58,610 nucleotides of DNA from assembly GCA_039714315.1 (NCBI GenBank), contig JBDLJM010000005.1, positions 1 through 58,610 of the forward strand, read 5' to 3'. The position numbers were made by a program, and so were the translations under genes. Positions 47,201 through 55,667 of this stretch are shown here, one piece after another (the stretch's first letter is position 1; the number at the start of each line of letters is the position of its first letter). This DNA is from Bacteroidota bacterium (GTDB lineage: Bacteria > Bacteroidota > Bacteroidia > Flavobacteriales > JADGDT01). The notes under the pieces were generated by a model. It was not told the DNA's origin and did not search any database. It worked only from the letters and a program-made list of their open reading frames with translations.

Positions 47201-47339
47201 TTTTGACAAGTTCTGATTGATCTTGAGAGATGGGTATCTCATTCACTAAATCAGTGCTATTTGCCAAAACCGTAGTTTGGATTCCAAATAATAACCCTAA
47301 ACTAAGAAAAGAATTTAGTAATAATCCTCGTAGTTTCAT
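44253..47339 (-). CDS. susC: SusC-like TonB-dependent transporter
   Basis: A 1028-residue outer-membrane importer (ATG 47339; a TTG-started frame to 47387 runs into the promoter and is rejected). A signal peptide (1-27) precedes a carboxypeptidase-like domain with KITGTITDENNEALPGVSVI. A TonB-box/plug segment follows, LDDVVVIGYGTQKKADLTSA, then YIIDGMPTDGGRDFNVNDIE, and a 22-strand barrel ends in FTITGGVQLAF. It imports oligosaccharides with energy from TonB/ExbBD. It is first in a five-gene unit (susC-susD-GH-A-two GH93-like). A GTTCTGTTCT motif lies 62 bases upstream, suggesting control by the GntR regulator. Confidence 0.95.
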   Translation of the reverse strand: MKLRGLLLNSFLSLGLLFGIQTTVLANSTDLVNEIPISQDQSELVKITGTITDENNEALPGVSVIVEGTITGTSTDFDGRFEIDVEVGAKLSISFIGYKTQTYNVTGATDISISLQPDAAVLDDVVVIGYGTQKKADLTSAISVIETKDIENVATSNIADAIQGSAPGVSVKSTGSPDGAASIEIRGVGTFGDSNPLYIIDGMPTDGGRDFNVNDIESIQILKDAAAASIYGSKAANGVIIITTKKGKAGELKIEYSGNTSVQWLPRIDLANREEYIYLNDMLHKNSGVALQGHFNGTRFEGTNTDWQDVFTKPGIINDHNLTFSGGNKDGVYLVSLNYFNNSGTVYGNDFTRYSLRINSSLKKGIFEIGENIQLSLSQANGQAGWNSSMFWNMQRLVPTIPVKNSDNPGGWGYGDPYHANTGGNNIRGIMDLENNHNENDRIRGNIYTQLNFTDWLNVRSSGAYEMSRDRWALKRKPGNWHMDQGYWPSMYSQSRGTYNKLTWTNTLNINKELGDHSFNFVAGSEYYRVHYDSQWSEVKDLNKVGEDDYFWVLAGTQDMRTGSSIGASAMISYFTRLNYNYDNRYFLGATVRRDGNSQLPEANRWGTFPSVSVGWKISNESFMEDIEWLSILKLRASYGELGNVNIGDWDYVPTLSTNPEAIMTSNPDERSFGISQTNITNDNLIWETSIQRNIGIDAAFLQNKLTLTADYYYSESENVLVGVPLLMTSGDEGAPPISNAASLLNSGVELNVGWKETKGDFAYSVNLNLSKMQNEVTSLGAGNSQIDGFLSRTIEGQPLAMLYLIQSNGIFQSEAEVDEYLTNDGNAITIDGKRPQPGDIRFIDYDGSGNIDENDRQFLGNPWPDLQMGIMFSASYKDFDFSLSGNGQFGNDVLNGNKWQMEKINDDSNYAKGLTPWTPENPNNHTPRAVLGDTPNGSWGHIDRWMEDGSFFRVKTMTAGYTLPKEMTNKLKLDKLRFSITGQNLITLTNYSGLDPDFMGQSFWARGMEPGAFAAPFTITGGVQLAF

Positions 47340-47400
47340 ATAGATTTTGTTTACAAATATTTTAGATTTGATTAGTTGAACAAACAAGCCATTCTGTAGT

Positions 47401-47410
47401 GTTCTGTTCT
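47401..47410. promoter_or_regulatory. Candidate GntR/XylR operator before susC
   Basis: GTTCTGTTCT followed by TTG, 61 bases upstream of the susC start. It differs by one base from the sites before xylB and the regulator gene. Confidence 0.5.
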
Positions 47411-47559
47411 TTGTGGTAAAATTAATTATAATATAGTATAATGCAAATTATTTTCCGGAAATATTTTTTTAATAAAACATATGTAACGATCTGTACAATA
47501 GGTAGATGAAGAATTAAATTAGTAAATACTTATTAATAGATGATTTATACTAATTAAAT

Positions 47560-47665
47560 TTGGGTCTAGTTCGTAATAGACCTTTCGACTCCGCAAGCTC
47601 CGCTCAAGGTGACGTGTGCTAATTTTAGAAAATTGAGAATACCTCAAACGACATAGACCCAAAAT
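47560..47665. repeat. Inverted repeat of the REP-like family upstream of susC
   Basis: The ends TTTGGGTCTAG and CATAGACCCAAAA are inverted copies. The internal block TTCGACTCCGCAAGCTCCGC matches the element at 32014-32160. It lies between the GH3 stop and the susC promoter. Confidence 0.5.
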
Positions 47666-47680
47666 TAATCGCATAGTAAT

Positions 47681-50371
47681 TTACTCAACAGTAATTACTT
47701 GTTTCAATCTAATATCCTCACTTGAGGCACCAACTTGAATTTCGAATTCCCCTTTCTCTACACAGTATTCTCTTTGCATTGCATTATAATACCTTAAATC
47801 TTCTTTTGAATTCAATATAAACTCAATTGATTTTGATTCTCCTTTTTTCAGATGAATACGCTTAAATTCTCGTAATTGTTTATTTGCTTGCCATGTCGAA
47901 GATTCAACATCTTTGATATAAAGTTGTACAACCTCATCTCCGTCAACATTTCCTGTATTTTTAACTTTTACAGAAATAGTAAACTCATCTTTTTCACCAA
48001 TTTTCTTTTTGTCAATTTTAAGTTTTGAATATTTAAACTTGGTGTAACTTAATCCATGACCGAAAGGATATAAAGGTTCTCCCTTGTAATATCTATACGT
48101 AAATCCTTTCCCGGCTCTCATATTATAATCAGTAAAATCGGCCAATTCGTCTGTAGATTTATAGAAAGTAACAGGTAAGCGTCCGGCAGGATTGTAATCT
48201 CCAAAAAGTACTTCAGCCACTGCATCGCCTCTTTGTCCGGGATACCAAGCTTGTAATATCGCTGGCATTTTGTCATCCAAACCTTCAAAGGCAATAGCAC
48301 TACCACTCATTAGAACAAACACTATAGGAGTTCCGGTTTTTATCATAGATTTAACTAATTCTTGTTGGGCTGCAGGCAACTCAATCCTTGTACGATCGCC
48401 ACCTCTAAATCCTTCAATATTATTTCTATTTGCCATTTCTTCGCCCTCCCAAGTAGCATCAAGTCCACCAACAAATATTGCCACATCAGCATCTTTTATT
48501 GATTTCAACTCTTCATTGTTTAGATGCATCGGGTCTTTATCAACAATTTTATTCTCACCGGGTATCTCCCAAATAAGTTTTACACCTGCAACTTTTGCGC
48601 CTTCAGCGTATTCAAGTTTTATATCGTAAATCTTATCTTTTTCGAATCTAAAAACATTCAAGAATGAACTCCAACCATGATCGTACCATTCGTCTATAAT
48701 CAATTTACCGTTTATCCATAATTTTGTGCCATCATCAGAAGCTGTACCTATTTTGTATTCACCTGTTTTAGGAACTATAAGTTTTCCGGTCCATCGAACT
48801 GAAAAATTATCTTCATTTATTATTTCATCATGATTTACTTGACCTTGTGCTGCTTCAGTTGCATTTGGCGAAGAATTACCCCAACCAAAATTAACTTGTT
48901 TATCATTTCTTATATAAATAGGAGTACCTTTCAAATCTTTTCCATTAAAATACTCACCTTTTAATCCTAATATTTTTTCACCCTTTTCATCAGTATGTGA
49001 TAAATATTCAGTACTAATAACCTCATACTCTTCTGATGTAGTTTCGTTTATTACCAATGGACAGCCTTTGTAGTATTCAACTTCAATATTTTTACCTGCT
49101 AATTTTTTTATACCATCAATTACTTTGATTGGTCTTGAAGATACACCATTGTAATTTCCATACAATGCACTTAAAGTATTAGCATTTGGGCCAACAACAA
49201 CAATTTTTTTGGTTTTACTTCTGTAAAGTGGAAGAATGCCATCATTTTTTAATAATGTCATAGATTCTCGTGCCATGTTTAATGCCAGCTCATTGTTTGT
49301 ATCGCTTTCGTTTACACTATATGGTATTTGAGCATATTCAACCTTGTCAGCAGGATCAAACATACCTAATTTCATACGAGCAAGCATCAATCTATAAACT
49401 GCAAGATCTACTTCCGACTCATCTATATAACCTTTTTTTACTGCTTCCATTGTCCATTGTTGATACACAGAGCCACAATTAAGGTCGCATCCTTTACGAA
49501 TTGCTATTGCAGCGGCTTCTTCGGGGGTAGGTACTGTTTTATGATTTTTATGAATATCAACAATTGCCCAACAATCAGAAACTACAAATCCATCGAATTT
49601 CCATTTATTCCTCAAAATATCTTCAAGAAGCAACCAACTTGCATTAGCCGGCTCGCCATCAACACGATTATATGCACCCATTATCGAGTAGGCTTTTGCT
49701 TTAACAATTAAGTCTTCGAAGGCAGGAAGATAGGTTTCCCATAAATCGCGCGTATTTGGTGTTACATTAAAACTATGCCTCTCAGGTTCAGGACCATTGT
49801 GTACTGCGTAGTGTTTTGGTGTAGCTACTAATTTATAGTATTTAGGGTCGTTTCCTTGCAATCCTTTTACAAACTCCATCCCTACTTGACCGGTTAAGTA
49901 TGGATCTTCTCCATAAGTTTCCTGTCCTCTACCCCATCTTGGATCTCTAAAAATATTTACGTTTGGCGACCAAAATGTAAGACCTCTCCAACGACCTAAA
50001 TCTCCTTGCCTTACAAATTTGTGATGTTTTGCTCTTCCTTCATCAGCAATAGCACTTGCAACGTTATACATTAAATCCGGATTAAAACTTGCTGCCATGG
50101 CAATAGCTTGAGGAAAGACTGTGGCTTTGCCTGCAAACCCAACACCGTGCAAACCTTCACTCCACCAATCGTATTCGGGTATACCTAATCTAGGTATGGC
50201 TTTAGATTGATTTCCTATTTGAGAAATTTTTTCTTCAAGTGTCATTTTTTCAACCAAATCTTTTGCGCGCTCTTCGAAACTAAGAGAAAGATTCTTGTAG
50301 TTTGGCTTGTTTGTTTGCGCATACCCTACAAAGTAAAAGTTGATTAGTAATAAAATAAGTATTTTCTTCAT
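47681..50371 (-). CDS. GH3 glycosidase with PA14 insertion (beta-xylosidase/beta-glucosidase type)
   Basis: An 896-residue secreted enzyme (signal peptide 1-18, VGYAQT). The N-terminal TIM barrel includes TFWSPNVNIFRDPRWGRGQE, ATPKHYAVHNGPE and the nucleophile D266 in GFVVSDCWAI. The alpha/beta sandwich is split by a PA14 domain (about residues 465-605; GEYFNGKDL, TASDDGTKLWINGKLIIDEW). It resumes with DVAIFVGGLDATWEGE, where the acid/base region lies, and ends with a fibronectin-III-like domain (FEIQVGASSEDIRL). The barrel motifs are those of the beta-xylosidase-leaning subgroup of GH3. It has its own leader, shared with GH172 and hoxW, and candidate operators in the divergent upstream region. 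Confidence 0.9.
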   Translation of the reverse strand: MKKILILLLINFYFVGYAQTNKPNYKNLSLSFEERAKDLVEKMTLEEKISQIGNQSKAIPRLGIPEYDWWSEGLHGVGFAGKATVFPQAIAMAASFNPDLMYNVASAIADEGRAKHHKFVRQGDLGRWRGLTFWSPNVNIFRDPRWGRGQETYGEDPYLTGQVGMEFVKGLQGNDPKYYKLVATPKHYAVHNGPEPERHSFNVTPNTRDLWETYLPAFEDLIVKAKAYSIMGAYNRVDGEPANASWLLLEDILRNKWKFDGFVVSDCWAIVDIHKNHKTVPTPEEAAAIAIRKGCDLNCGSVYQQWTMEAVKKGYIDESEVDLAVYRLMLARMKLGMFDPADKVEYAQIPYSVNESDTNNELALNMARESMTLLKNDGILPLYRSKTKKIVVVGPNANTLSALYGNYNGVSSRPIKVIDGIKKLAGKNIEVEYYKGCPLVINETTSEEYEVISTEYLSHTDEKGEKILGLKGEYFNGKDLKGTPIYIRNDKQVNFGWGNSSPNATEAAQGQVNHDEIINEDNFSVRWTGKLIVPKTGEYKIGTASDDGTKLWINGKLIIDEWYDHGWSSFLNVFRFEKDKIYDIKLEYAEGAKVAGVKLIWEIPGENKIVDKDPMHLNNEELKSIKDADVAIFVGGLDATWEGEEMANRNNIEGFRGGDRTRIELPAAQQELVKSMIKTGTPIVFVLMSGSAIAFEGLDDKMPAILQAWYPGQRGDAVAEVLFGDYNPAGRLPVTFYKSTDELADFTDYNMRAGKGFTYRYYKGEPLYPFGHGLSYTKFKYSKLKIDKKKIGEKDEFTISVKVKNTGNVDGDEVVQLYIKDVESSTWQANKQLREFKRIHLKKGESKSIEFILNSKEDLRYYNAMQREYCVEKGEFEIQVGASSEDIRLKQVITVE

Positions 50372-50396
50372 CTGTTAATCATTTTATGTTTTGATG
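50366..50396 (-). promoter_or_regulatory. Shared 5' leader before the GH3 start
   Basis: On the minus strand ATCAAAACATAAAATGATTA then ACAGATGAAG leads into the start codon. Nearly the same leader precedes the large GH172 gene (29950-29985) and hoxW (3046-3079). Confidence 0.55.
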
Positions 50397-50559
50397 ACTT
50401 AATGTGTTAATATAATTTGAAAAAAAGATCACAATTGTGAAACTATTTGGCTGTTTTCTTATTTTAATAATAAGGTAAAAAAGTATTTTTATTTAATAAG
50501 GTCAACTGTCAATAGCTATAATCATAATTTAGTAATAAACAATCTTTCTATTCTGTCTT

Positions 50560-50569
50560 GTTCTGTTTG
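50560..50569. promoter_or_regulatory. Candidate GntR/XylR operator, GH3 side
   Basis: GTTCTGTTTG, preceded by TTCTGTCTT, 189 bases upstream of the GH3 start in the 329-base divergent gap (50372-50700). The gap otherwise contains only AT-rich promoter sequence. Confidence 0.4.
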
Positions 50570-50647
50570 TAAAAGATCAAATTTAAATATTTTATTAAAT
50601 TAATTATACGAAAATCGAAAATAATTAGTACTTTTCCAAAGAAATTA

Positions 50648-50658
50648 CAGAACAGTAC
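50648..50658. promoter_or_regulatory. Candidate GntR/XylR operator before the RICIN/Ig T9SS gene
   Basis: CAGAACAGTAC (GTACTGTTCTG on the other strand), 42 bases upstream of the start at 50701. One base differs from the xylB site. Confidence 0.4.
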
Positions 50659-50700
50659 AGGATAGGAAATGATTATAAACTATAAATAAAATTAATACTT

Positions 50701-52686
50701 ATGAAAACAAAAATTTTTACTTTTTTAAGTGGGTTACTATTTATTACATCCGGATTGTTTGCCCAGGATTGGGTTTATCTACAATCAGGAAGTTCAGCCG
50801 GTTCAAATGTTGTTTTTGGACCGTGGTCGGGAGACGATGGAATATTTGGTACTGCCGATGATGATATTCATATTTGGGATGGTGATAATCCTGAGCGTGA
50901 AGTAATCATTACGGCAACAGGCGGTGCTGATGGTGTGAAAAAATATTTTACAATATCGGTGGCAGCAATGTGGACAGGTACTGCACAAAATTTCGCAATA
51001 GCTGTTAATGAAGATGCCACACCAACTACACAACCGGTTGAGGCATCTGCATATACAGGAACAGCTACTGATGCACAGCTATGGTATGTAAAACAAGAAA
51101 ACGGACACTATGTAATTTACAGTAAGTTAAACGATAAAGTATTTGCTGCCGGAGCAGGAAATGGTACTGATATTGAATTGCTTGATTATGATAAAGCAGA
51201 CGTAAAACAACACTGGACTTACTTTAAAGTTTCAACTGAAGGATTTGACCCATTTGCTGACCTTGCCGAAGTAATTACCTGTACTTTTGATGGAGGGCTT
51301 ATTAATAGTAGAATGGCAAGTGTTAATTGGGCAATTAATGTTTTTCCTACGGAATTAAAAAACTCAGTAACACCATGTAATGCAACAGGTACTATTAATT
51401 ATACATGGGAATATTCAAACGATGGTACTACTTATACAGTATTACCTTTAGCCGAAGAAGCAAATTATGAAGAATCTTATACTTTTATATCTAATTTAAC
51501 AGAGTTGGGTGCAACAATTGGTTCTTCAATATTCTTTAAAAGAATTGCAACTGACGATAATGGATCATTTGATTCAAATATTATAGAGTTACCGGTTGTG
51601 GAGGCAGTTGATTGGGTGAAGTTAACACCTAAATCGGCTGTTACCGTTCACGAAGGAGATGGTGTTCAGGCTTTGGATGTTAATGATGTTGATAAAACTC
51701 CAGCGAACTTTGACGAAGTACACCTTTGGGCACACAGATTTGGTAATGAAGGTCAACAAATGATGATTTTACCCGTTGAGGAAGCAGGTTATTTCGCAAT
51801 ACAGGCGATGAATCAATACGGAAGTAATTTTATATTTGATGGTTGGGATCCTGAGGTGAAAATTTGGGATGGCGGAGGAGCTCCGAATGATGAGAAAAAA
51901 TGGTATGTTACACGAGAAGGAGATGATAAACAATACGTAATTCACGTAAAGAGTACTTGGCAAAATGGCGATAGATGTATTACAGCTGACAGTGATGTTT
52001 TAGGAGCAGGTGTTAATTCACCAGCGTATGAGGCAGACAAAGCAGAGCAACAATGGAGTTACTTAGAATTATCTAAAGATAATTACGATCCTTTGGCAGC
52101 TTATATAGTTGGTGATTTAGACGAAGGAATTATTGCAGCAGTTGGTGATGTAATAACTGCAGCTCCCGAAGATAATATTCCAGTGTTTAACTCTAAACTA
52201 AATGCAGGTGGAGGAGATAATACTATCACTTATACATGGGAGTACTCTACAGATGGCGGGACAACTTACACCCCTGTTGATGGTATAGAAACTAATTTCA
52301 TGGATATGTCTGCTTTTACCTATTCTCAAATAGGACTTGTAGAAGGAGAAGGAGGTACTTTGGATGTACGTAGAATTGCTACAGATGGAACAGAGACTTC
52401 GGTAACTGCTCAGGCTGTACAAATAACAGTTGATGATGGTCTTTCGATTAATGATATTGATGCATCTTCAATAAAAATCTATCCAAACCCTGCTACATCT
52501 TCTGTTTCTGTTTCGGCAGAAAAATTCGATACTGTTGAGGTTTTAAATGCTCTGGGACAGTCAGTTCTTAAGCTTGAAGGAGGAAAAGATATTAAAGTAA
52601 ATACGGCTGGTTTTAAAGCAGGTATTTACATTGTAAAATTCTCTAATAATAATGGTTCTGTTGCAAAACGACTTGTAATAAAGTAA
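50701..52686 (+). CDS. T9SS surface protein with two RICIN-like/Ig-like repeats, no catalytic domain
   Basis: A 661-residue secreted protein (signal peptide 1-21, GLFAQDW). Two repeated halves each combine a RICIN-type lectin-like segment (ATDAQLWYVKQENGHYVIYS at about 123-142; KKWYVTREGDDKQYVIHVKS in the second) with an Ig-like module (TINYTWEYSNDGTTYTVLP; TITYTWEYSTDGGTTYTPVD). The tail, from about residue 580, is a T9SS sorting domain (IKIYPNPATSSVSVS, GIYIVKFSNNNG). No glycosidase active site is visible. The Ig-like module recurs near the C-terminus of the next gene product. It probably presents or holds glycan at the surface for the neighbouring enzymes. It has its own terminator and a candidate operator upstream. 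Confidence 0.75.
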   Translation: MKTKIFTFLSGLLFITSGLFAQDWVYLQSGSSAGSNVVFGPWSGDDGIFGTADDDIHIWDGDNPEREVIITATGGADGVKKYFTISVAAMWTGTAQNFAIAVNEDATPTTQPVEASAYTGTATDAQLWYVKQENGHYVIYSKLNDKVFAAGAGNGTDIELLDYDKADVKQHWTYFKVSTEGFDPFADLAEVITCTFDGGLINSRMASVNWAINVFPTELKNSVTPCNATGTINYTWEYSNDGTTYTVLPLAEEANYEESYTFISNLTELGATIGSSIFFKRIATDDNGSFDSNIIELPVVEAVDWVKLTPKSAVTVHEGDGVQALDVNDVDKTPANFDEVHLWAHRFGNEGQQMMILPVEEAGYFAIQAMNQYGSNFIFDGWDPEVKIWDGGGAPNDEKKWYVTREGDDKQYVIHVKSTWQNGDRCITADSDVLGAGVNSPAYEADKAEQQWSYLELSKDNYDPLAAYIVGDLDEGIIAAVGDVITAAPEDNIPVFNSKLNAGGGDNTITYTWEYSTDGGTTYTPVDGIETNFMDMSAFTYSQIGLVEGEGGTLDVRRIATDGTETSVTAQAVQITVDDGLSINDIDASSIKIYPNPATSSVSVSAEKFDTVEVLNALGQSVLKLEGGKDIKVNTAGFKAGIYIVKFSNNNGSVAKRLVIK

Positions 52687-52710
52687 ATTTATTGGACTAT
52701 TGTAAATCAA

Positions 52711-52750
52711 AGGTGTCATGGTATAAATTCTACCATGGCACCTTTTTTTT
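52711..52750 (+). terminator. Terminator of the RICIN/Ig T9SS gene
   Basis: Stem AGGTGTCATGGTA (52711-52723) / TACCATGGCACCT (52731-52743) with one wobble pair, then eight T residues. The next gene starts 24 bases further on. Confidence 0.85.
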
Positions 52751-52774
52751 AACCATAATAACAACACACCTAAT

Positions 52775-55423
52775 ATGAACAAATTATACTATCTATTATT
52801 CCTTTTAATCCTATCAATAAGTACAAATGCCCAATTAACGTGGACCGACGAAATTAAAACTCCAATAGGAGCAGGATACCCACGTATGGCACAGATGGCC
52901 GATGGTACACTATTACTTGGTGGAGATGCCGATGGACTTCCTCTTTATAAAAGTACAAATGGTGGTGCTACATGGTCGCCAACTACAAGCGATGGCTCAG
53001 CGGCAGTACCAAACCCCGAACCTGATAATAATAATCATTCGGTTGGTAATATTTTCCCCATAGGTATGCCAAATGGCGATATAGTTATTGCATACAGATA
53101 CCTTAACACTAACAATTATTACGATGATGAGAAGGGTGTAGAGGGTGATGCCGATAATATAAATTTTTACAACATAGATATACATCGTAGTACCGATGGT
53201 GGTAAAACATTTTCTTATGCAAGTAGTGTAATTAGCGATGCCACTGCTCCAACCGGCGATAATTCGGATGTAAACGAAGGTGTTTGGGAACCATTTTTGT
53301 ATAACGGTCCTGATGATAAACTTTGGTGTTTGTATTCTATTCAATACGATGTAAATGCTGATGGTACTTATAAACACCCACTACATTTGGCAATGAAAAA
53401 ATCGTCTGACGGAGGTCTTACATGGGGGGCACAGACATATATAATAGGGCCTGATAGCCATCCCGAAATGCATGATTATCATGCCGGAATGGCAGCAATA
53501 GTACAAGCTGATGATGGTAATTTGGTAGCAGTAATTGAAACCGCATATAATGCCGGAGGTAATGGAATGGGGATAAAAATGGTACGTACTTCTGATATAA
53601 CCGGTGAGAGTGGTTGGGGGGGATTAGAAAATGTGTACAATGCTCCCGATGGTACCGGCTATGGCGCTGGAGCTCCGTATATTGTAAAATTAAATGATGG
53701 TACATTGGTTGTGTCCTATCAGGTTGGTGGGACTCAACAACAATTTGGTTATGTAACAAGTACAAACAATGGAGGTACATGGAGTGCTAATACCAATTTA
53801 TTTCCGATAGAGTCGATGTGGCAAGGTATGTTTGTTGATGCTGATGGAACTCTATACGGTTTAACTTCAGGTATCAAATACAAAAAACATTTTCCCTCAG
53901 GTAGTGAACCAAGCTATAATGGCGAGGCTTTTTATCTAACATCGGCAAAAAGTGATAAAATTATTGGTGTATCAGAAACTAATCCTACAAATGGAAATTG
54001 GGTGAAACTATTTAGCAAAGAATCCATAACTTATAACAAGTGGACACTTGAAGATGCGGGAGATAATTTCTTTTACTTAAAACTAAATGGCAGCTCAAAT
54101 TTGTGCATGTCAACATTAAGCTCCGAAGCAAATTTCTCAGAAAATATTATTCTTTGGGATAAAAACGGAGGTGATAATCAAAAATGGTATGTAACCGAAG
54201 AATCAGGTTATTTCAAAATCATAAACAAAAAATCAGGTTTTGTGTTAGATGTTCTTGCAAACGAAACTTCTGAAAATACTAATATAGTTTTATGGGAAAA
54301 TTTAGGCAAAAAAAATCAACAATTCTATACATTAGTTGATGGCGGACTTCATGTAAATCCATTTTCGGGTTTCGAAAACAAACAGTACTACAAAATCAAA
54401 GGAAAACAATCAGGCAAAATCATAAATCTAGACTCAAAAGATGATGCAGGAAATGGAACAAATATTAATATCTATGGCGCTGATTTTAGCAACTTCTGGA
54501 TCAATCATAACTGGACAATAAAGAAATATGATGAAACATATTTTTGGCTCGAACCACAAAACAAACCCGGGTATTGCTTAAATGTAGATTACGATTTTGT
54601 TTCTGACGGAACAAATATTCATCTCTGGGAATACAGTGGTGGAGAGAATACTCTTTGGTCTGTGCAAGAAGATGCTCAAGGATACATTACTTTTATAAAT
54701 AAAGGAAGTGGAAAAGCTATGGAAGTTTCGGGTTTTGGTACAAGCGATGGAGATAATATTCAACAATGGTCTATTACAAACGCAGATAATCAAAAATGGC
54801 AATTTATAAAAACTGATGCCGATGTTGAACAAAACGCAGTATTTGCATATTTATTTCCAGAAAGAGTATCATTAAATCAAGGTATTATTGGCAATAGTCA
54901 GGAAATAGCAGAACATGATGACCCTGCAACATTTACTTCAGAAAAAGATGCAATAGGAAATGGTGTAATAACCTATAAATGGCAATGGACAGAAACTCCA
55001 AACAACCTGGATTCTTGGTCTGATATCGCAAATTCAAACTCTCCTACATACAAAAGTTCTAAATTAGATGGACTTGGTAAAACAGAAGATTTCGAATTTT
55101 TTGCACGAAGAGTAGCAAGCGATTTGTATTACGAGCAAATATCTAATTTGGTTTCTATCAGAGTTAAAATACAAGCTCTGGGAATAAATAAAATAGACCA
55201 ATCAAAAATTTCTGTTTACCCAAATCCGGCAACAGATAAACTGATTATTGATACAAAAAATGAAGTGTTAATTGAAATATTTAGCATTAAAGGATTAAAA
55301 TTAATAAGTAAAAATATTAGTTCTAAAACTAATATCGATGTTTCAAATTTTGAAACAGGAATATATATTATCAAATCTACTAATGAATACTCTATTTCCA
55401 CAATGAGGTTTATAAAGAACTAA
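52775..55423 (+). CDS. GH93-like sialidase-fold T9SS enzyme with RICIN array
   Basis: An 882-residue secreted protein (signal peptide 1-20, SISTNAQ). Residues about 22-370 form an Asp-box propeller (STNGGATW, STDGGKTF, SSDGGLTW, STNNGGTW) with the GH93-like blocks GYPRMAQMADGTLLLG, GNIFPIGMPNGDIVIAYRYL and GYGAGAPYIVKLNDGTLVV. Candidate catalytic glutamates are E172 (VWEPFLYNG) and E255 (AVIETAYN). RICIN-type repeats follow (about 385-690; NKWTLEDAGDNFFYLKL, NQKWYVTEESGYFKI, LWSVQEDAQGYITF). An Ig-like module shared with the preceding gene comes next (about 700-800), then a T9SS sorting domain (ISVYPNPATDKLIID to the end). It is likely an exo-arabinanase-type enzyme on the cell surface. Confidence 0.7.
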   Translation: MNKLYYLLFLLILSISTNAQLTWTDEIKTPIGAGYPRMAQMADGTLLLGGDADGLPLYKSTNGGATWSPTTSDGSAAVPNPEPDNNNHSVGNIFPIGMPNGDIVIAYRYLNTNNYYDDEKGVEGDADNINFYNIDIHRSTDGGKTFSYASSVISDATAPTGDNSDVNEGVWEPFLYNGPDDKLWCLYSIQYDVNADGTYKHPLHLAMKKSSDGGLTWGAQTYIIGPDSHPEMHDYHAGMAAIVQADDGNLVAVIETAYNAGGNGMGIKMVRTSDITGESGWGGLENVYNAPDGTGYGAGAPYIVKLNDGTLVVSYQVGGTQQQFGYVTSTNNGGTWSANTNLFPIESMWQGMFVDADGTLYGLTSGIKYKKHFPSGSEPSYNGEAFYLTSAKSDKIIGVSETNPTNGNWVKLFSKESITYNKWTLEDAGDNFFYLKLNGSSNLCMSTLSSEANFSENIILWDKNGGDNQKWYVTEESGYFKIINKKSGFVLDVLANETSENTNIVLWENLGKKNQQFYTLVDGGLHVNPFSGFENKQYYKIKGKQSGKIINLDSKDDAGNGTNINIYGADFSNFWINHNWTIKKYDETYFWLEPQNKPGYCLNVDYDFVSDGTNIHLWEYSGGENTLWSVQEDAQGYITFINKGSGKAMEVSGFGTSDGDNIQQWSITNADNQKWQFIKTDADVEQNAVFAYLFPERVSLNQGIIGNSQEIAEHDDPATFTSEKDAIGNGVITYKWQWTETPNNLDSWSDIANSNSPTYKSSKLDGLGKTEDFEFFARRVASDLYYEQISNLVSIRVKIQALGINKIDQSKISVYPNPATDKLIIDTKNEVLIEIFSIKGLKLISKNISSKTNIDVSNFETGIYIIKSTNEYSISTMRFIKN

Positions 55424-55569
55424 ATTTAATTAGGGCAAAAGCATTTAACTTTTTTTGTACGTCATCTCGACCCTGTCTGCCGATACAGGCAGGTTCGCAA
55501 AAGTTCCACTCGAAATGCAATTGACATAATTATAACATTTTAAAATAAAATTGTAAAAAACATTTGTAA

Positions 55570-55585
55570 GCTAAATCGTTTTAGC
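55570..55585. promoter_or_regulatory. LacI-type operator upstream of the lacI-family gene
   Basis: GCTAAATCGTTTTAGC, a 16-base near-palindrome with one mismatch to the perfect site before araB (56721-56736). It lies 82 bases upstream of the regulator start, which suggests autoregulation. Upstream, 55460-55527 is a REP-like fragment with a CTGCC/GGCAG hairpin. Confidence 0.7.
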
Positions 55586-55667
55586 TACTTTCGTCTTAAC
55601 TAAATGTGATAATTAGTTTTTGGGAATATATAAATAATATATTGTGTCAATTACTATTCGAAATGTT

